Positions 22,501-34,020 of a stretch of 64,000 nucleotides of DNA are shown one piece after another. This DNA is from Posidonia oceanica (taxonomy: Eukaryota > Streptophyta > Magnoliopsida > Alismatales > Posidoniaceae): assembly GCA_037176725.1 (NCBI GenBank), contig JAZBRS010000029.1, forward strand, positions 121,305,001 to 121,369,000, in the 5' to 3' direction. Numbering within the stretch: position 1 is the stretch's first letter; each line of letters starts with the position of its first letter. The translations under genes and the position numbers were made by a program. Below the pieces are notes generated by a model. The model saw nothing but the letters and a program-made list of their open reading frames with translations. It made no database searches and was not told where the DNA came from.

Positions 22501-23618
22501 TTCTTTTCCCTTCTTCCACATTAAACCGCTAAAACTCTAATTAAAAAGGAAAACACAAGAAGAAACAAATCAAAACCTTAAAAAGAAATAATTAAAAAAA
22601 CTTGGACAAACAATTAAAAGAAAAATCCAGCTAAAAAGCAACTAAAAAACTAAGAATGCAATCCAAAAATATAAAACAAACAAGAGGAAAATGCTATTAA
22701 AAAACAAACAAAAGAAAAATATAATCCAAACAAACAAAAAGAAAGAACCCTTTTAAAAGTAATAACAATCAAAAGCAAATCCTAGGAAAGAAGAAACAAT
22801 CAAAGAACCTAGAATGAGTAATTAAAAATCAACAGCAAATAATTAACAAATCTAAAGAAACAATTAAAAACACAAACTAAAAACAATTTAAAAGGCTTAA
22901 TTAAAAAGAAAAAAGAGGAAAAACTTGATAAGTAAAACTTAACTTAAAGATAATTAAAAAACCTAACAAACATTTAAAACAAACTGAAAAAACAATTTAA
23001 AGAAAAACTTAAGAAAAAATATAAAAACTTAAACCAGAACCCCTCTTAACCCAAATTTAAAAAATTAAAAACAATCCTTTAAACCCTAACTAAAAATCTT
23101 AACTTAAAAATAACTACTCTAAAATATTTCCAAATCCCTCTTTTTATTTCAATCTTTCTTCATTTTTTTCTCTCTCCCAATTTCCCCATCTCCTTTCTTT
23201 TTCTTTCTTCTTTTTCTTTTCTTTTCTTTTAATCCGGCCCAGCCCACTGCATTCTCTCCCTCCTTTCCTTCGTTTTCCATTCTTTTTTCCTTTTTTCCCT
23301 GCAGCCCAGCCCACCTGCAGCCTGCACCTCCTCCTTCCCTTCTTTTCCTTTCTTCCTTCTCCTTCCTCCTTCTCTTCTCTCCCGTGAGCACCAGCAGCAG
23401 CCTTCCCCCCCGTTTTCAAATCCAAATTTCCCCCTCCATCGCCATCAGCCAGCCTGCCATCCTCTGCTCTCACACCCTCTCTCAGCCCTCCCGTCCTTGG
23501 CAGCGCATCTTCCACAGCGGCATTTACTCGCGCGTCGCCTCACCGATCAGCACTCCCCTCAGCTACAGTTCCCCCACGTCCGTGGAATTCGAATCCACCG
23601 TTCGCACTCCAGCCTCCT

Positions 23619-23627
23619 GATAAAACC
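23619..23627 (+). promoter_or_regulatory. Possible TATA-like site of element D
   Basis: GATAAAACC lies about 1.8 kb into the LTR, close to where E has GGATATAAG (1.9 kb in). A purine-rich AGAGAATCAGAGAGAGAG follows about 50 bases downstream. Weak as a TATA box on its own. The position is the main support. Confidence 0.25.
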
Positions 23628-25479
23628 AACCCTTCGCCCATTCCTCCTTCACCCTTTGCCAATTGAGAGAATCAGAGAGAGAGCGTGAGAGCCAAAATCC
23701 ACCCTCCTTCTTCCTCTGAAAAAATCCAACCTTCCTTCTCCCAACATCAGACCTCCTCAAACCTCCAAACTCCTACATCTTCCTCCCCAATCCACGCCCA
23801 ATCATCCAGCATCAGCCTCCTCACCTTCTACACCCAGCCTTCTCCCAGAATCACCCCAAACATCCCAGCCACCACTCATAGAACCAACTCCCCTCCACCT
23901 CAAAATTCCTAGCGCCACTGTCCACAGAACCATCCCAAAATCCTTCACCCAACTCACTAAACCTCCACCTTCCCAGACCTCCCGACCTTCCACCCAAACA
24001 CCCACCACAGCCTAGACAATCCACAGCAAACACCCGCACCTGTTTTCAACCAAAATCAACCCAATCCACAAACACCCAGCACAGCCTCCCTCAGCCCAAT
24101 TCAAACCCCTCTTCACCTTCACCAAGCCTCCAGCAATCCACCGGAAGGCTCCACCCAGCCCAGGGAGCGACAGAGTGCCACCCCCACCTCCGACTGAACC
24201 AGTAGCACCCAAATCTCGGATTTCCTTCCACCGGCGTGCGAGCTTGCTCCAGTGCAGCCTCTGAGCTTCGGAGGACCTCCAGGATTCGAACCGGATCGCC
24301 GCGTGCCACCAGGAGCGCCTGCAGCAGCTGCACCACCGCCATCGTCTTCTGCTCAACCCACCGACGTCGGGGGAGCACACCAGTCATGGAAAAAGATAAC
24401 TCTCACTGCCATTAGCTTAGTTTCTTCCCCCTCTTGCTTCCCGACCCATTAGAAGTAGGTTCCGCCCCCTGTCGCTCCGGGTCGTCGCCGCCGTTGACCT
24501 TTCTTCTCCGGCGAGCTCTCTGCACGCAAACTCGCTTCGGACGTCCGCACACTTCGCCGATCGTCCTCCGAGCATCGTGGAGGTTCCAGGAACCTCACCC
24601 TACCCTCCGCTTCCGCTGGGAATGTCTCCAGCTCTGGGCCTGGCTCCAGCACCTCTTGCAGAGCTCCGCCGCCGCCTCCGACGTGCTCTGGCCTCCGTCA
24701 TGGCTCGCCGACTAGCCTCCAACCTCCGGGGACGTCCCGCGCAGCCTGCCAGCCCCCCAGCTCCGTCGGATCGGGCCTCCTCCTCCGGCACAGGCGCTCT
24801 ACAACTCCTGCTACAGTGTTTTCTTTATTTTAATGCCGTACGTTTCGTTTCGTTTTATTTTTCTGTTAACTTAGGAATTTTACCATCATATTGCATCTCT
24901 GCCTTGTAGTTTTATTTATTTGCTTTCGGGTCCAGCCACAGTTTATGTTCGATTTAATTCTGAATAAAAACCATATAACATTGCATGAAAAATCTGTAGT
25001 TTCTTCTATTTGCATGTTAGTCCTGCTGTAGTTTAAAATTTTCTAATATCATTTACTTTTTGTCCAGCTATTTATTTTTATTACATGTTGGTCCCTCTGT
25101 AGTTCAAAGCTTTTTGTTTTTCTTTAGTTTTAGCCCCGTAATTTATTTTTATTGCATGCTAGTCCTACTGTAGTTCAAAATACTTTATCATCTCTTAGTT
25201 TTTAGCCCAGCTATTTATTTATTTTGCATCTAGGTCCTGTGGTTGTTAAATGTCATTTAAATACATGTCTTTACCTTATTACATTGCTCTTAACTCCTGC
25301 CATTTATTTTATTTGCAAATCAGTCCTCTACTCAATTGTTAGATTTATTTAATTTCGTATTTTACCATATTACATTTCACTTTTATCCTGTTTTATTTTA
25401 TTATTACTTTCCAGTCCTCTGCATGTTAGAAAAATCATTTAATCTCATACTTTACCATATTAAATTGCATTTTAGCCCC

Positions 25480-25920
25480 TGCATGTATTTAATTTTCATT
25501 TTAGTCCACTGCATGCATGCACTACATTCATTTAAATTGAATTTTTTCCATATTGCATTGCATTTCAGACCCTGCATTTTATTGCATTTGCATTTAGGTC
25601 CTTAGTCCATTCAAATTTCATTTAATCCCTGTTTTAAAACCTTATTGCATTATTAAAAAACCTAGAAACTTGTTTTTATTGCACCCAGACCCCTAAGTTT
25701 TCAAAATCATTGCATTTAGGTCCCTGGCTTTGCATTTAGTTGCATGTAGGTCCCTATCTTTTCAAAATCATTGCATTTAGGTCCCTGGTTTTGCATTTAG
25801 TTGCATCCAGGTCCCTAACTTTTCAAAATCATTGCATATAGGTCCCTAACTTTTCAAAATCATTGCATTCAGGTCCCTAGGTTTGCATTTTAGTCACATT
25901 TAAGTCATTTTTCTCGCATT
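25480..25920 (+). repeat. Irregular repeats of a TTGCATTTAGGTCCCT-like phrase
   Basis: The phrase (T)TTTCAAAATCATTGCAT followed by TTAGGTCCCT recurs at least five times between 25690 and 25880, and looser versions extend upstream to about 25000. The E LTRs show the same vocabulary on the other strand (GCTAAAATGCAA words, 35100-35800). Confidence 0.65.
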
Positions 25921-26192
25921 TTTGCATGCATTGCACCCATACCTCATTGCACTTAGCATTTTAGCACACTTTTAGCTCCCATGTATGTGGGAGGACCTGT
26001 TATGCACACCCCTAGGACCTTTTTACACTTAGATCCCTTCTTTTCCCTAGTTCTTGGATCTTCTGATCTTGAGGGCTGTGCAACTCCCGATCGGACCGCT
26101 GGATCTTCGCGACCAAGTTACCCAAATCACCCTGGTGGAGCAGACTCCCATGCTGACCAAGTTTACTTCTGATCAGGCCTCAGATCTCCAAG

Positions 26193-26200
26193 GTAAGTCC
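26193..26200 (+). promoter_or_regulatory. Candidate splice donor inside the D LTR
   Basis: CTCCAAG|GTAAGTCC. The aligned place in E reads CTCCAG|GTATGTCC on the - strand (34468 and 56809). Both are good plant donors in otherwise diverged surroundings. Confidence 0.4.
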
Positions 26201-26689
26201 TTCTAAACCACTGCATTGCACTTTGTTGCATATCACTTGCATTGCATGCATTGTTTTCGTACCGCGTTTTCCATGTATGTAGATTAGGACTTCCCCTTTT
26301 GCCTATCTACTCTATTTCCTCTTTTCGCGTTTTCTTAGTGTCTTTGGGTTGACTTCTCCCTGGACTCACTATTGATCGTGACCTTCTTCCCCCTTTTCCA
26401 CGATCCGATTGCACCGCGAACTTTTGGCAGCGTGCGAGACACATAATGGGAGGGTTTAGTAGGAAACAGTCACAGGATAGTGGTGATCCCTCTGCTTGCT
26501 CTCTTTCCCCCTTGTAGGTCTTCACACTTGCATTGCGTGGTCCTTAAGCAGTGTTTGTTTTCACACTTACACCGCTTGCCTCCCCTTACTTCTCTTACTC
26601 TCCCCATTTGCATGTTTTTACATCTACATTGCATGGTTTTTACGACGTTTTGTTTTCGCACTTACATCGCTTGTTTCCCTTCGTTTATT

Positions 26690-26985
26690 GCATCGTTTTG
26701 CGTGCCTGCTTTGTTTCTTGCATTGTTTTGCATGCCTACTTTGTTTCTTGCACCATTTTGCGTGCCGCTTGGTTTCTTGCATCGTTTTGCATACTTATTT
26801 TGTTTCTTGCACCGTTTTGCGTGCCTGCTTTGTTTCTTGCACCGTTTTGTGTGCCTGTTTTGTTTCTTGCATAGTTTTGCATGCCTGCTTTGTTTCTTAC
26901 ATCGTTTTGCGTGTCTGCTTTGTTTCTTTCACCGTTTTGCACACCTGCTTTTGTTTCTTACACCGTTTTGCTTGTTTGACGTTGT
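26690..26985 (+). repeat. Tandem repeats of about 30 bp in the D LTR
   Basis: About ten copies of a unit like TTTCTTGCACCGTTTTGCGT followed by GCCTGCTTTG. The E LTRs have a related array at the equivalent place (33690-34020). Long Phe/Cys-rich frames here are products of the repeat, not genes. Confidence 0.8.
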
Positions 26986-27663
26986 TTTCCCTTGCATGTC
27001 GCCCGCATTGCCTGGTTTTACCGATGTTTTGTTTTATCGCCTACATTTGCATTTAAGATAGTGATGCTTACTGCCTGGAGTTCTCACGGACTAAGGTTCG
27101 CACGGGTCGGAACACAAACAGCGTTGCTGAGCGCTTAGATTGCATGTTTAATTCCTTGCACGCATTTCATCACTTAGAGCACACCTATGAGCATCCAATT
27201 AGGCATTCATGGCATTTAGGCATTCAAAGTATGCATTTCCCTGCGTATGTGAGCGTAAGCCTAGAAAGACCGATTTTCGGGCGTATAGGGGGTGCCTAAC
27301 ACCTTCCCTGCACGTAACAGGAGTCCTTGCCCTTTCTCTTGGCCTGTAATGACCATATTGCCCTTATCCTAGGCACGAGTCACATCATTTGCATCTCATT
27401 TCATTTGCATTGGATCGCATTGCATCTTTTTCTTGGTTTTGCATGTTTATTCATGCATTTCTCTGATTTTCCTTGTCTCCCAACTTAATAGACACAGTGG
27501 CGACTCTGATTTGTCTTATCTTCTTCTTTTCTTTCCTTTTTTAAGTGTTTTCGAGTTAAGTCTTCCTTCTCGGACATAGCCGCTAATAGTGAACTTGATT
27601 CCGATTGGTGCATGCGAGCTTTGGCAGCGTATATGGACAATCTGAACACTGGGATTACTACAG

Positions 27664-27681
27664 TGGCGACTCTGCTGGGGA
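27664..27681 (+). other. Primer-binding site of element D
   Basis: TGGCGACTCTGCTGGGGA lies one base after the LTR end. From memory it pairs with the 3' end of plant tRNA-Arg (ACG) with one or two mismatches. E has the identical site. Confidence 0.8.
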
Positions 27682-27824
27682 TACTAGACTCCGGCTTTCG
27701 CTTCTAGCTTTCGCTCACTTGCTTTTGCATCTTTGCTTGCCTTTGTGTCTTTGTTTGCCTTATGCCCTTTGCCTTGCTTTTGCTTGCTTGCTTGCCTGTC
27801 TGCTTTGCCTAGTGAAGTCGACAG

Positions 27825-27842
27825 TGGCGACTCTGCTGGGGA
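27825..27842 (+). repeat. Second copy of the primer-binding site in the D leader
   Basis: TGGCGACTCTGCTGGGGA is repeated perfectly 161 bp after the first, and the following bases (TACTAGACTCCGGCTT) match as well. A degenerate third copy, TGGCAACTCTGCTTAGG, is at 27960-27976, and an 11-base partial copy lies inside the LTR at 27498. Confidence 0.85.
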
Positions 27843-28853
27843 TACTAGACTCCGGCTTTTGTTTTGGTTTCGTGCTCGCTTGTTTTGCCTGCCTTGTGCC
27901 TTTGCTCTCTTTTGCGTGTTTATTTGCTCTCCTGTGCCAATTCCTAGCGAGTTGCATTATGGCAACTCTGCTTAGGTTTGCACCCGCTTCGCCTTGGCAT
28001 GCTTTGTTGTTTGCTCTGCTTTGGCTGTTTTGACTTTCTTGCTTGTTTACTTGCTTTATCTTTTGCTCTATTCTTATTTGCTTTACTGCTTACCTATCTT
28101 TACTTTCTTTATTTGTTGGCTTATTACTGCTTTATTTCTCGCATAATGCATGTCTACATACTTGCTTGGCAACAATACATGCTTGTGATGGATGCTTCTT
28201 TTACACACTTGCTATGCCACTACACACGCACATGCCCTGTATATATGCCTTTTGACATGATGAATGCTTTCCCTTCACTATTATGCTCACAAACACCAGC
28301 ACATGCCATGCACTTGCCTTTTGTAGTGACGTATGTTGCTTGCCTGCCATATTTGGTTGATTTTCTTCCCTTTTTGCACATGCCATGTCTAGGATAGTAG
28401 AGACTAATTGCTTTCCCTGTGGCTAACTAAAAATGGCAAGTAAAAAGAAGTTCTAGGAGCAACTAGAGACCTCAACAAACCTACACCCCCTTTGAGTTAA
28501 TAAAACACGCAAGATAAAAAACTCTAATCATTTGCATGAAGCATCATATAGGGCATGCATCCTCTCATCTGAGTCCACCTATCAGTCTGCGAAGGATGGT
28601 CCTGACCTCTTGTTCCACTGCTTTTCGCGTGGCCCAAGTCAGTCAGTCTGTCCCCCTTGTCCAGGGGTCGTGTCGGTGCTAGTGGAGGGTACTACCCACG
28701 CTTTGGCAGGGTCAGGGCCACCAACGCACCACCCTGTTATTACTTGAGCTTTGGCTAGGATTTGGACAGGGACCTGCTTTTTCTGACCTGAGTCGATGAC
28801 CCGTACACCTGTGAGTACCCGAAGTAGGCTACCTACTAGGATACACTAGATTG

Positions 28854-28960
28854 GTAAGGGAGAGCATGCTAGAAAGCATACATGTCATTCATGCCACTAA
28901 CTTAACACATTTGCATCTTTCTTTCAGTTTCTAATCCCTGTTTGTTTCTGTTTGTGTCAG
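28854..28960 (+). other. Candidate leader intron in element D
   Basis: A donor GATTG|GTAAGG and an acceptor TTTGTTTCTGTTTGTGTCAG, with a CTAAT branch-like site 20-25 bases upstream of it. E has the same arrangement at 54352-54248 (105 bp against 107 bp). Confidence 0.45.
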
Positions 28961-29143
28961 CAGAGATCGGTAAACGAGTTCTCTTGCTAGAGCTTGAGTA
29001 CTGTGCCTTACTGACACCCCTGTTGCGACCTTTGTTCGCGACCATTCCCTTCTAAGCTATCCGCTTTTGCGACGATAGCTCCTACTAGGACTCGTCCTCT
29101 TCTTCCTTATCGCAGCCCTATCCTCACGCGCTCTCGGTCAGTA

Positions 29144-32100
29144 ATGGCCCAGTACGTTAGTGAGCCTCTTCTTACTCTTGTCACGGAGGGAGTTTCTGCT
29201 TCGGCCCCTTCGGTTGCCCCGTCCTTTCCCTTTGTGCCTCCTGTGATGCCAGGGTTTCCCCCTTGACGCCTTTGGTATCCCAGTTCGTCCCGGGGCATTA
29301 GCAAACATCCGCCCCTTCGAATTCGGTCGCCGAGTCCATCTTGGTGACCGTCACTCACATTCTGGAGACGACTTTGACCCCTCCATCCCAGGGATATGTC
29401 ACCATTGACGCCCCTTCTGTCGCTGCTGCGACTCTTGCTGTAGGACCTGTTTCTCTCGGACAGTCTGTGTCTGTGCCACTTGCTTCTCATCCCTCGCTGG
29501 CACTGCACTTCAGCGTTCTCACTGACGAGACGCCTGAGGTACAGTACCAACACCTGATGGAGCTCACCCAAAGACTGCAGGGCATGGCTCTATCGGTCTG
29601 TCCCTCCTTCGTTCCTGTCGCTCCTGAGGTTCCCCTAGGGCTAGTTCCTGCATATCATACATTTGCCTACAGCTCCGCCTAGACCATCGTCTCAACTGCT
29701 CACGGTTCCGACGATGGGGGCCCGATTGCCGCCTCCCACAGCACAACACATAGCGCAGCATGCACCTCCGCCCCCTGATGGCCAATCCTTCGGGCTGGTT
29801 CGAGCACAGTACCCCACTGACTCACTGTCTGGCACCCCGCCCGGGCAACAACTGATGCTCCAGCACACTACATATGCCACAGCACAGCATGTCATTTATC
29901 CTCCTCCCCTGCATCAGGTCCAGAACCCTGCATACATTCCAGCATACACTGTACCAGCACACGGATACGCCGGCCATCCCGTTGCTCCACCAGGCGATGC
30001 TATGGTAGATCCGGAGGAGCACTTAGGTGCGACCCACTCGGCGTATGTGCTCGCTACCCCTGCCGATCCCTTTCTTGTGGCAGTAAATCCAGACCCTATC
30101 AATAACAGGATGGACGTCTTGGAGAAGGCACTACGACTAGTGCAGGGTACTGAGCACCAGACCTACCAGTTTTGGGACCTCTGTTACTTTCCAGAGGCGG
30201 TACTCCCTCCGAAGTTTAAAATCCCAGACTTCGACAAATATAATGGTAGGGGCTGTCCCATAGCTCATCTGAAGGCGTATTGCGGTGATCTCGCTCAGCT
30301 CCAGGCTGACGAGAGGTTGCTGGTCTACCTGTTCTAGAAGAGCTTGACTGGGCTGGCACTCAAGTGGTTCACTTCGCTTGATATGTCAGCCATCAAGACT
30401 TGGAACAACCTCAGTCAAGTGTTCCTGGAACAATATTCCTTCAACCTTGACCTGGTCCCAAAGTGCGCGGACCTGGTCACAACCAAGCAGAATCCCAACG
30501 AGCTGTTCGGGGAGTACATCGGCTGCTGGCGCGCCCTTGCTTCACAAGTCCGAGATAGACCCTCTGATGAGGAGTCTATTGAGATCGTTATCAAGGGGGC
30601 GCAGCCATCTCTCGGGGCTCTGCTTAGCATTCAACCTGTCACTACTTTTGCAGCACTAATCTGAGCTGGAGCGCGCGTGGAGAGTTCGTTGCGGAGTGGA
30701 AACTTCCCTGCTCTCTCTACGTTCGCTAAGCAGGCCGTGACCAGCAGTAACAGCGCCAACAGCAGCACCTCCAACAACAACAGCGATAGCAACAACAATC
30801 GTCCCAAGAAGAAAGACTCTCCGAAGACCGCTGTTGCATTCGTCGATTCCCTTACTGCGCCTGTTCACCTGCCATCCCAGCCTGCCCTAGCTCAGATGAT
30901 GTATGCTCCTACACCTAGGATTCCCCCCACACCACTGATCACCACCACCGCTCGATCGGTCTATCCCGCCGCACCGGTTCAGTAAGGCCCATACCCAAGG
31001 CAAAGACGGCCACCCACTGAGAAGTGGAAGTTCGCCCCACTGGTGGAACCGCTGACGGCCATCTTGCCAAAGGTTGCATCACTCCTGAGATTCCCGGAGG
31101 TTCGCCTGCCCCCAAATCCCTTGGCGCATTGGTATAAGGTGAACCTCTTTTGCAATTTCCATCGAAGCGTCGAGCATTCGACGAACAATTGTTTCACCCT
31201 GCGGAACTTGATCGAATCAGGAACGATTGTGATCAACACTCACGAGGCATCCACTCATACACCCACTCATGCATCTGCTCATTCATCTGTTCCTCCTCAT
31301 TCTGGCATCGTCCGCCAACCTCTACTGGAGCACTCTTATCCAGGAGGTGCGGGAACCTCAGGAATTCACTCTCTTTTCCCTTCTGAGCCTACTACATCCG
31401 TAGTAGACCCTTCTGAGCTCATCTCTGATATCTCTGAGCCCTTTCCTGTTTATCTTTATCTTGCGGTTGTTGTCGGCTCCGAGTCGAGAGTTCACATGAT
31501 CCGACCGTGTGCCAGGCCGGAGCGCTCCTTCGCACCCCCTGTTATACTTCCTCAGGCTCAACCCCTTGTACAGCTCCTAGCTAGTGCCCAGCCTAGATCC
31601 CCAGTCCATCTCTTAGGGCGGCCTCAGTTAGGATCCCCTGTACACCTTTTAGGCAGACCTCAGCCAACCCCTGCCTTCCCTCCCCAACAACCTTACATTT
31701 CTCCCCAGTATCCAATAGGCACCCATGCAGCCCCTCCTGTGCTCGTAGCACGTGCTCCTGTGGTTATTGATTTAACTCAGGACACCCATCGCGTACCATA
31801 CAGCTACGCCACAGAAATGTGTGCGGAAGTAATGCGATCGGGGAGGGTCTACAGACCCCCAGCACCGACGGTTAGCCCAAACTATCCAGAACCTGCTATG
31901 CCCCAACCCTCTAGCCGACCCATAGTGGACCAGGCCTCTAGCCAACCCGTAGTAGGCCAAACCTCTGCCTAACCTATAGCAGGCCAGGCCTATAGCCAAC
32001 CCCCTGTAGCCGTCCGTTTAGAGCTTGCCGCCAAAGCCACCCCTCCTACTGCCAAGAAGAACCAACCTAAGGCTGACATTACCTCCCAGCTTAAGAAGGT

Positions 32101-32284
32101 TAAAGTCGACATTTCCATTTGGAACCTGATACACACCTCTACCGAACACTGTGAAGCTTTTCTTCGCGTGTTCCAAGCTGCCCATGTGTCCCAGACTATT
32201 GAGTCTTCAGTCTTGGAAAGCATGGTAGGGATGATTGCGAAGCCTCATATCATCACTTTTACTAGTGATGAACTGCCTCCGGTG
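29144..32284 (+). pseudogene. gag of element D, multiply interrupted
   Basis: It starts at ATGGCCCAGTACGTTAGTGA, where the gag of E also has MAQYVSE. Capsid motifs are readable: VLEKALRLVQGTEHQTYQF, AYCGDLAQLQADERLLVYLF, LKWFTSLDMSAIKTWNNL and FNLDLVPKCADLV. The zinc-knuckle-like LFCNFHRSVEHSTNNC lies near 31150-31195, with Glu where E has Gly. In-frame stops fall at 30335-30337 (TAG), 30662-30664 (TGA), 30983-30985 (TAA) and 31970-31972 (TAA), with frameshifts near 29265 and 29670. It is close in sequence to the intact gag of E and must be an inactive relative. Confidence 0.85.
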
Positions 32285-33051
32285 GGGATTAATCACAACC
32301 CTTGTTCGTCATGGTTCAGTTCAAAAACTTTCGCATTCCCCTCACGCTGGTTGATAACGGGTCAGGCCTTAATGTCTGCCCCTTGCGTACTGCAACAAAA
32401 CTCGGATTCAAAGCTGAGGATATCACACCAGCTATAAAGGGAATGATAGCTTTTGACAATACTCACCATGACGATCTAGGGATCCTAATTCGATGTAGAA
32501 TTCTATGTCGTCGACTTGAAGCCAAATTTTAACTTCCTGCTTAGGCGCCCTTGGCTCCACAAGCATCAGGTCCTCACCTCGACCCTCCATCACATGATAA
32601 AGTACCACCATGGCGACGATGTCATTGTCGTCATGGCGGAGAACTTTGAGAAGGAGCAGATCAAGGCAGTCTCCCCCGTCTCTTTGCAAACCATCCCGTT
32701 TGACCCTGAAACCTCTGATGCTTTGTATCGCGTTAACCGGTGTGAGCCGGTTAACTTTCTTGATCTTGAATGCATCAACTCCTTGGCCGTTCACAATAAC
32801 CCCTTTCGAATGGTCGAGAATGTATGTCACAGATGGGGTTACGTTAAGGACACACCGCTCGGGTGTCACAGCCAAGGGATCGCAGAGCCGATCGTAGCAG
32901 AGGAGCGGAGAAAATCAGAAGGCCTCGGTTACGAGCCCAAGCCCAACGAAGATGACTGCTTTCAACTGAAGAATCAAAAAACGATCATCCCCAGGGACGT
33001 CACTAACTTCACCAGTGCAGGTATTCTAGGTTCAATTGATGGTCAAGCCGC
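32285..33051 (+). pseudogene. Protease region of element D
   Basis: The protease frame is offset from gag at the same place as in E (after GINHNP). It has LVDNGSGLNVCP around the active Asp. A frameshift near 32490 (just before VEFYVVDLK) breaks the frame, and LLRRPWLHKHQV and the glycine-rich WGYVKDTPLGCHSQGIA follow. The segment ends in the linker at GSIDGQAAV, exactly where element E inserted. Confidence 0.8.
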
Positions 33052-33056
33052 AGTAC
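33052..33056. repeat. Target site duplication of element E (left), AGTAC
   Basis: AGTAC directly precedes TGTAGCGATCC. The same five bases follow the right LTR at 61335-61339. Confidence 0.95.
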
Positions 33057-33689
33057 TGTAGCGATCCCGATCGGAATCAGGCTCGCTATATTCCAGCGGC
33101 GATTGAGATCTGAGGAAGAGGCTCAACTCGAAAACACTTGGAAATCGAGGAGGAAAAGGAAAGATAAGACAAATCAGAGTCGCCACCACGTCTATTTACG
33201 GAAGACGAGGAAAACCGGGGAAATGCGCGAATTAACGTGCAAAACCGAGCAAGAAATGCAAAGCAAAGCAATGCAAAGGAAAACAAATGCAAACAAATGC
33301 AAATGAGATGACTCTAGCCTAGGATAAAGGCAGTATGGTCATTGCGGGCCAAAAGACAGGGTAAGGACTCCTGTTACGTGCGGGGAAGGTGTTAGGCACC
33401 CCCGACACGCCCGAAAATCGGTCTTTCTAGGCTTACGCTCGCATACGCAGAAAAATGCAGGATTGAATGCCCATGTGCCTATAAATGCCTGAATGAATGC
33501 TCAAGGTGTGCTCTAAGTGGGAAGAAACAAAGCAAGGAAATAAACGTGCTCTCTAAGTGCTCAGCTACGCTGTCTGTGTTCCGAATTAGGCGAAACCTAG
33601 CTCGTGAGAACTCCAGACAGTAAGCATCACAGCCTTATATGCAAATGCAGGCGAGAAAACAAAACAGCGAGAAAACCATGCAATGTGAT

Positions 33690-34020
33690 CGGCATGCAAA
33701 GGAAAACAGCGCAAAGCACGCAAAACGAGACGAAAAAAGAGCAACGCACGCGAAACGATGCAAAAGAGCGAAACCGGCACGCAAAACGAGCGGAAAACAA
33801 GGCAGCACGCAGAACGAGACAAGAGAGCAGGAAGGCATGCAAAACGGGACGAGAAAACGGAATGGCACGCAAAACAGAGCGAAAGAATAAAACCGGCACG
33901 CAAAACGAGCGGAAAACAAGGCAGCACGCAAAACAAGGCAAGAAAACAAGAGGGCACGCGAAACGGTGCCAAAACGAGGGCGAGCACGCGGAACGGTGCC
34001 AAAACAGCGAAGCAAAAACC
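33690..34020 (-). repeat. Tandem repeats of about 30 bp in the E 3' LTR
   Basis: Variants of GGCACGCAAAACGAGCGGAA plus a short A/C/G tail recur about ten times. The same array is at 56031-56361 in the other LTR, and a related one is in the D LTR at 26690-26985. Confidence 0.8.

Larger units (their letters stand above)
21814..27662 (+). mobile_element. Element D 5' LTR (5,849 bp)
   Basis: From TGTAGACACCCC to ATTACTACA. Sub-regions run in the same order as in the LTR of E: T/C-rich U3 with (CTTT)n (22436-22500), a CT-rich part (23130-23400), a GC-rich block (about 24150-24800), a stretch where TTGCATTTAGGTCCCT recurs (25480-25920), a splice-donor-like site (26193), an array of about 30 bp repeats (26690-26985), and a conserved terminal part with GCCTAGAAAGACCGATTTTC. 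Length is close to that of E (5,937 bp). No convincing protein is encoded. Confidence 0.9.
27682..29143 (+). other. Untranslated leader of element D
   Basis: T/C-rich with CTTGC repeats (27700-28150). The part from about 28430 to 28990 matches the leader of E, for example the AAAACTCTAATCATTTGCAT region and CCACGCTTTGGC. No ORF is conserved between the two, which argues for a regulatory or packaging role or an intron. Confidence 0.6.

Noticed and set aside
26480..27061. Long Phe/Cys-rich open frames that look like membrane proteins
   Set aside because: Three overlapping frames on the same strand are all open because of the 30 bp T-rich repeat in the D LTR.
27664..27842. A tRNA gene near the primer site
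   Set aside because: Only the 3'-end complement is present. There is no cloverleaf or A/B box.
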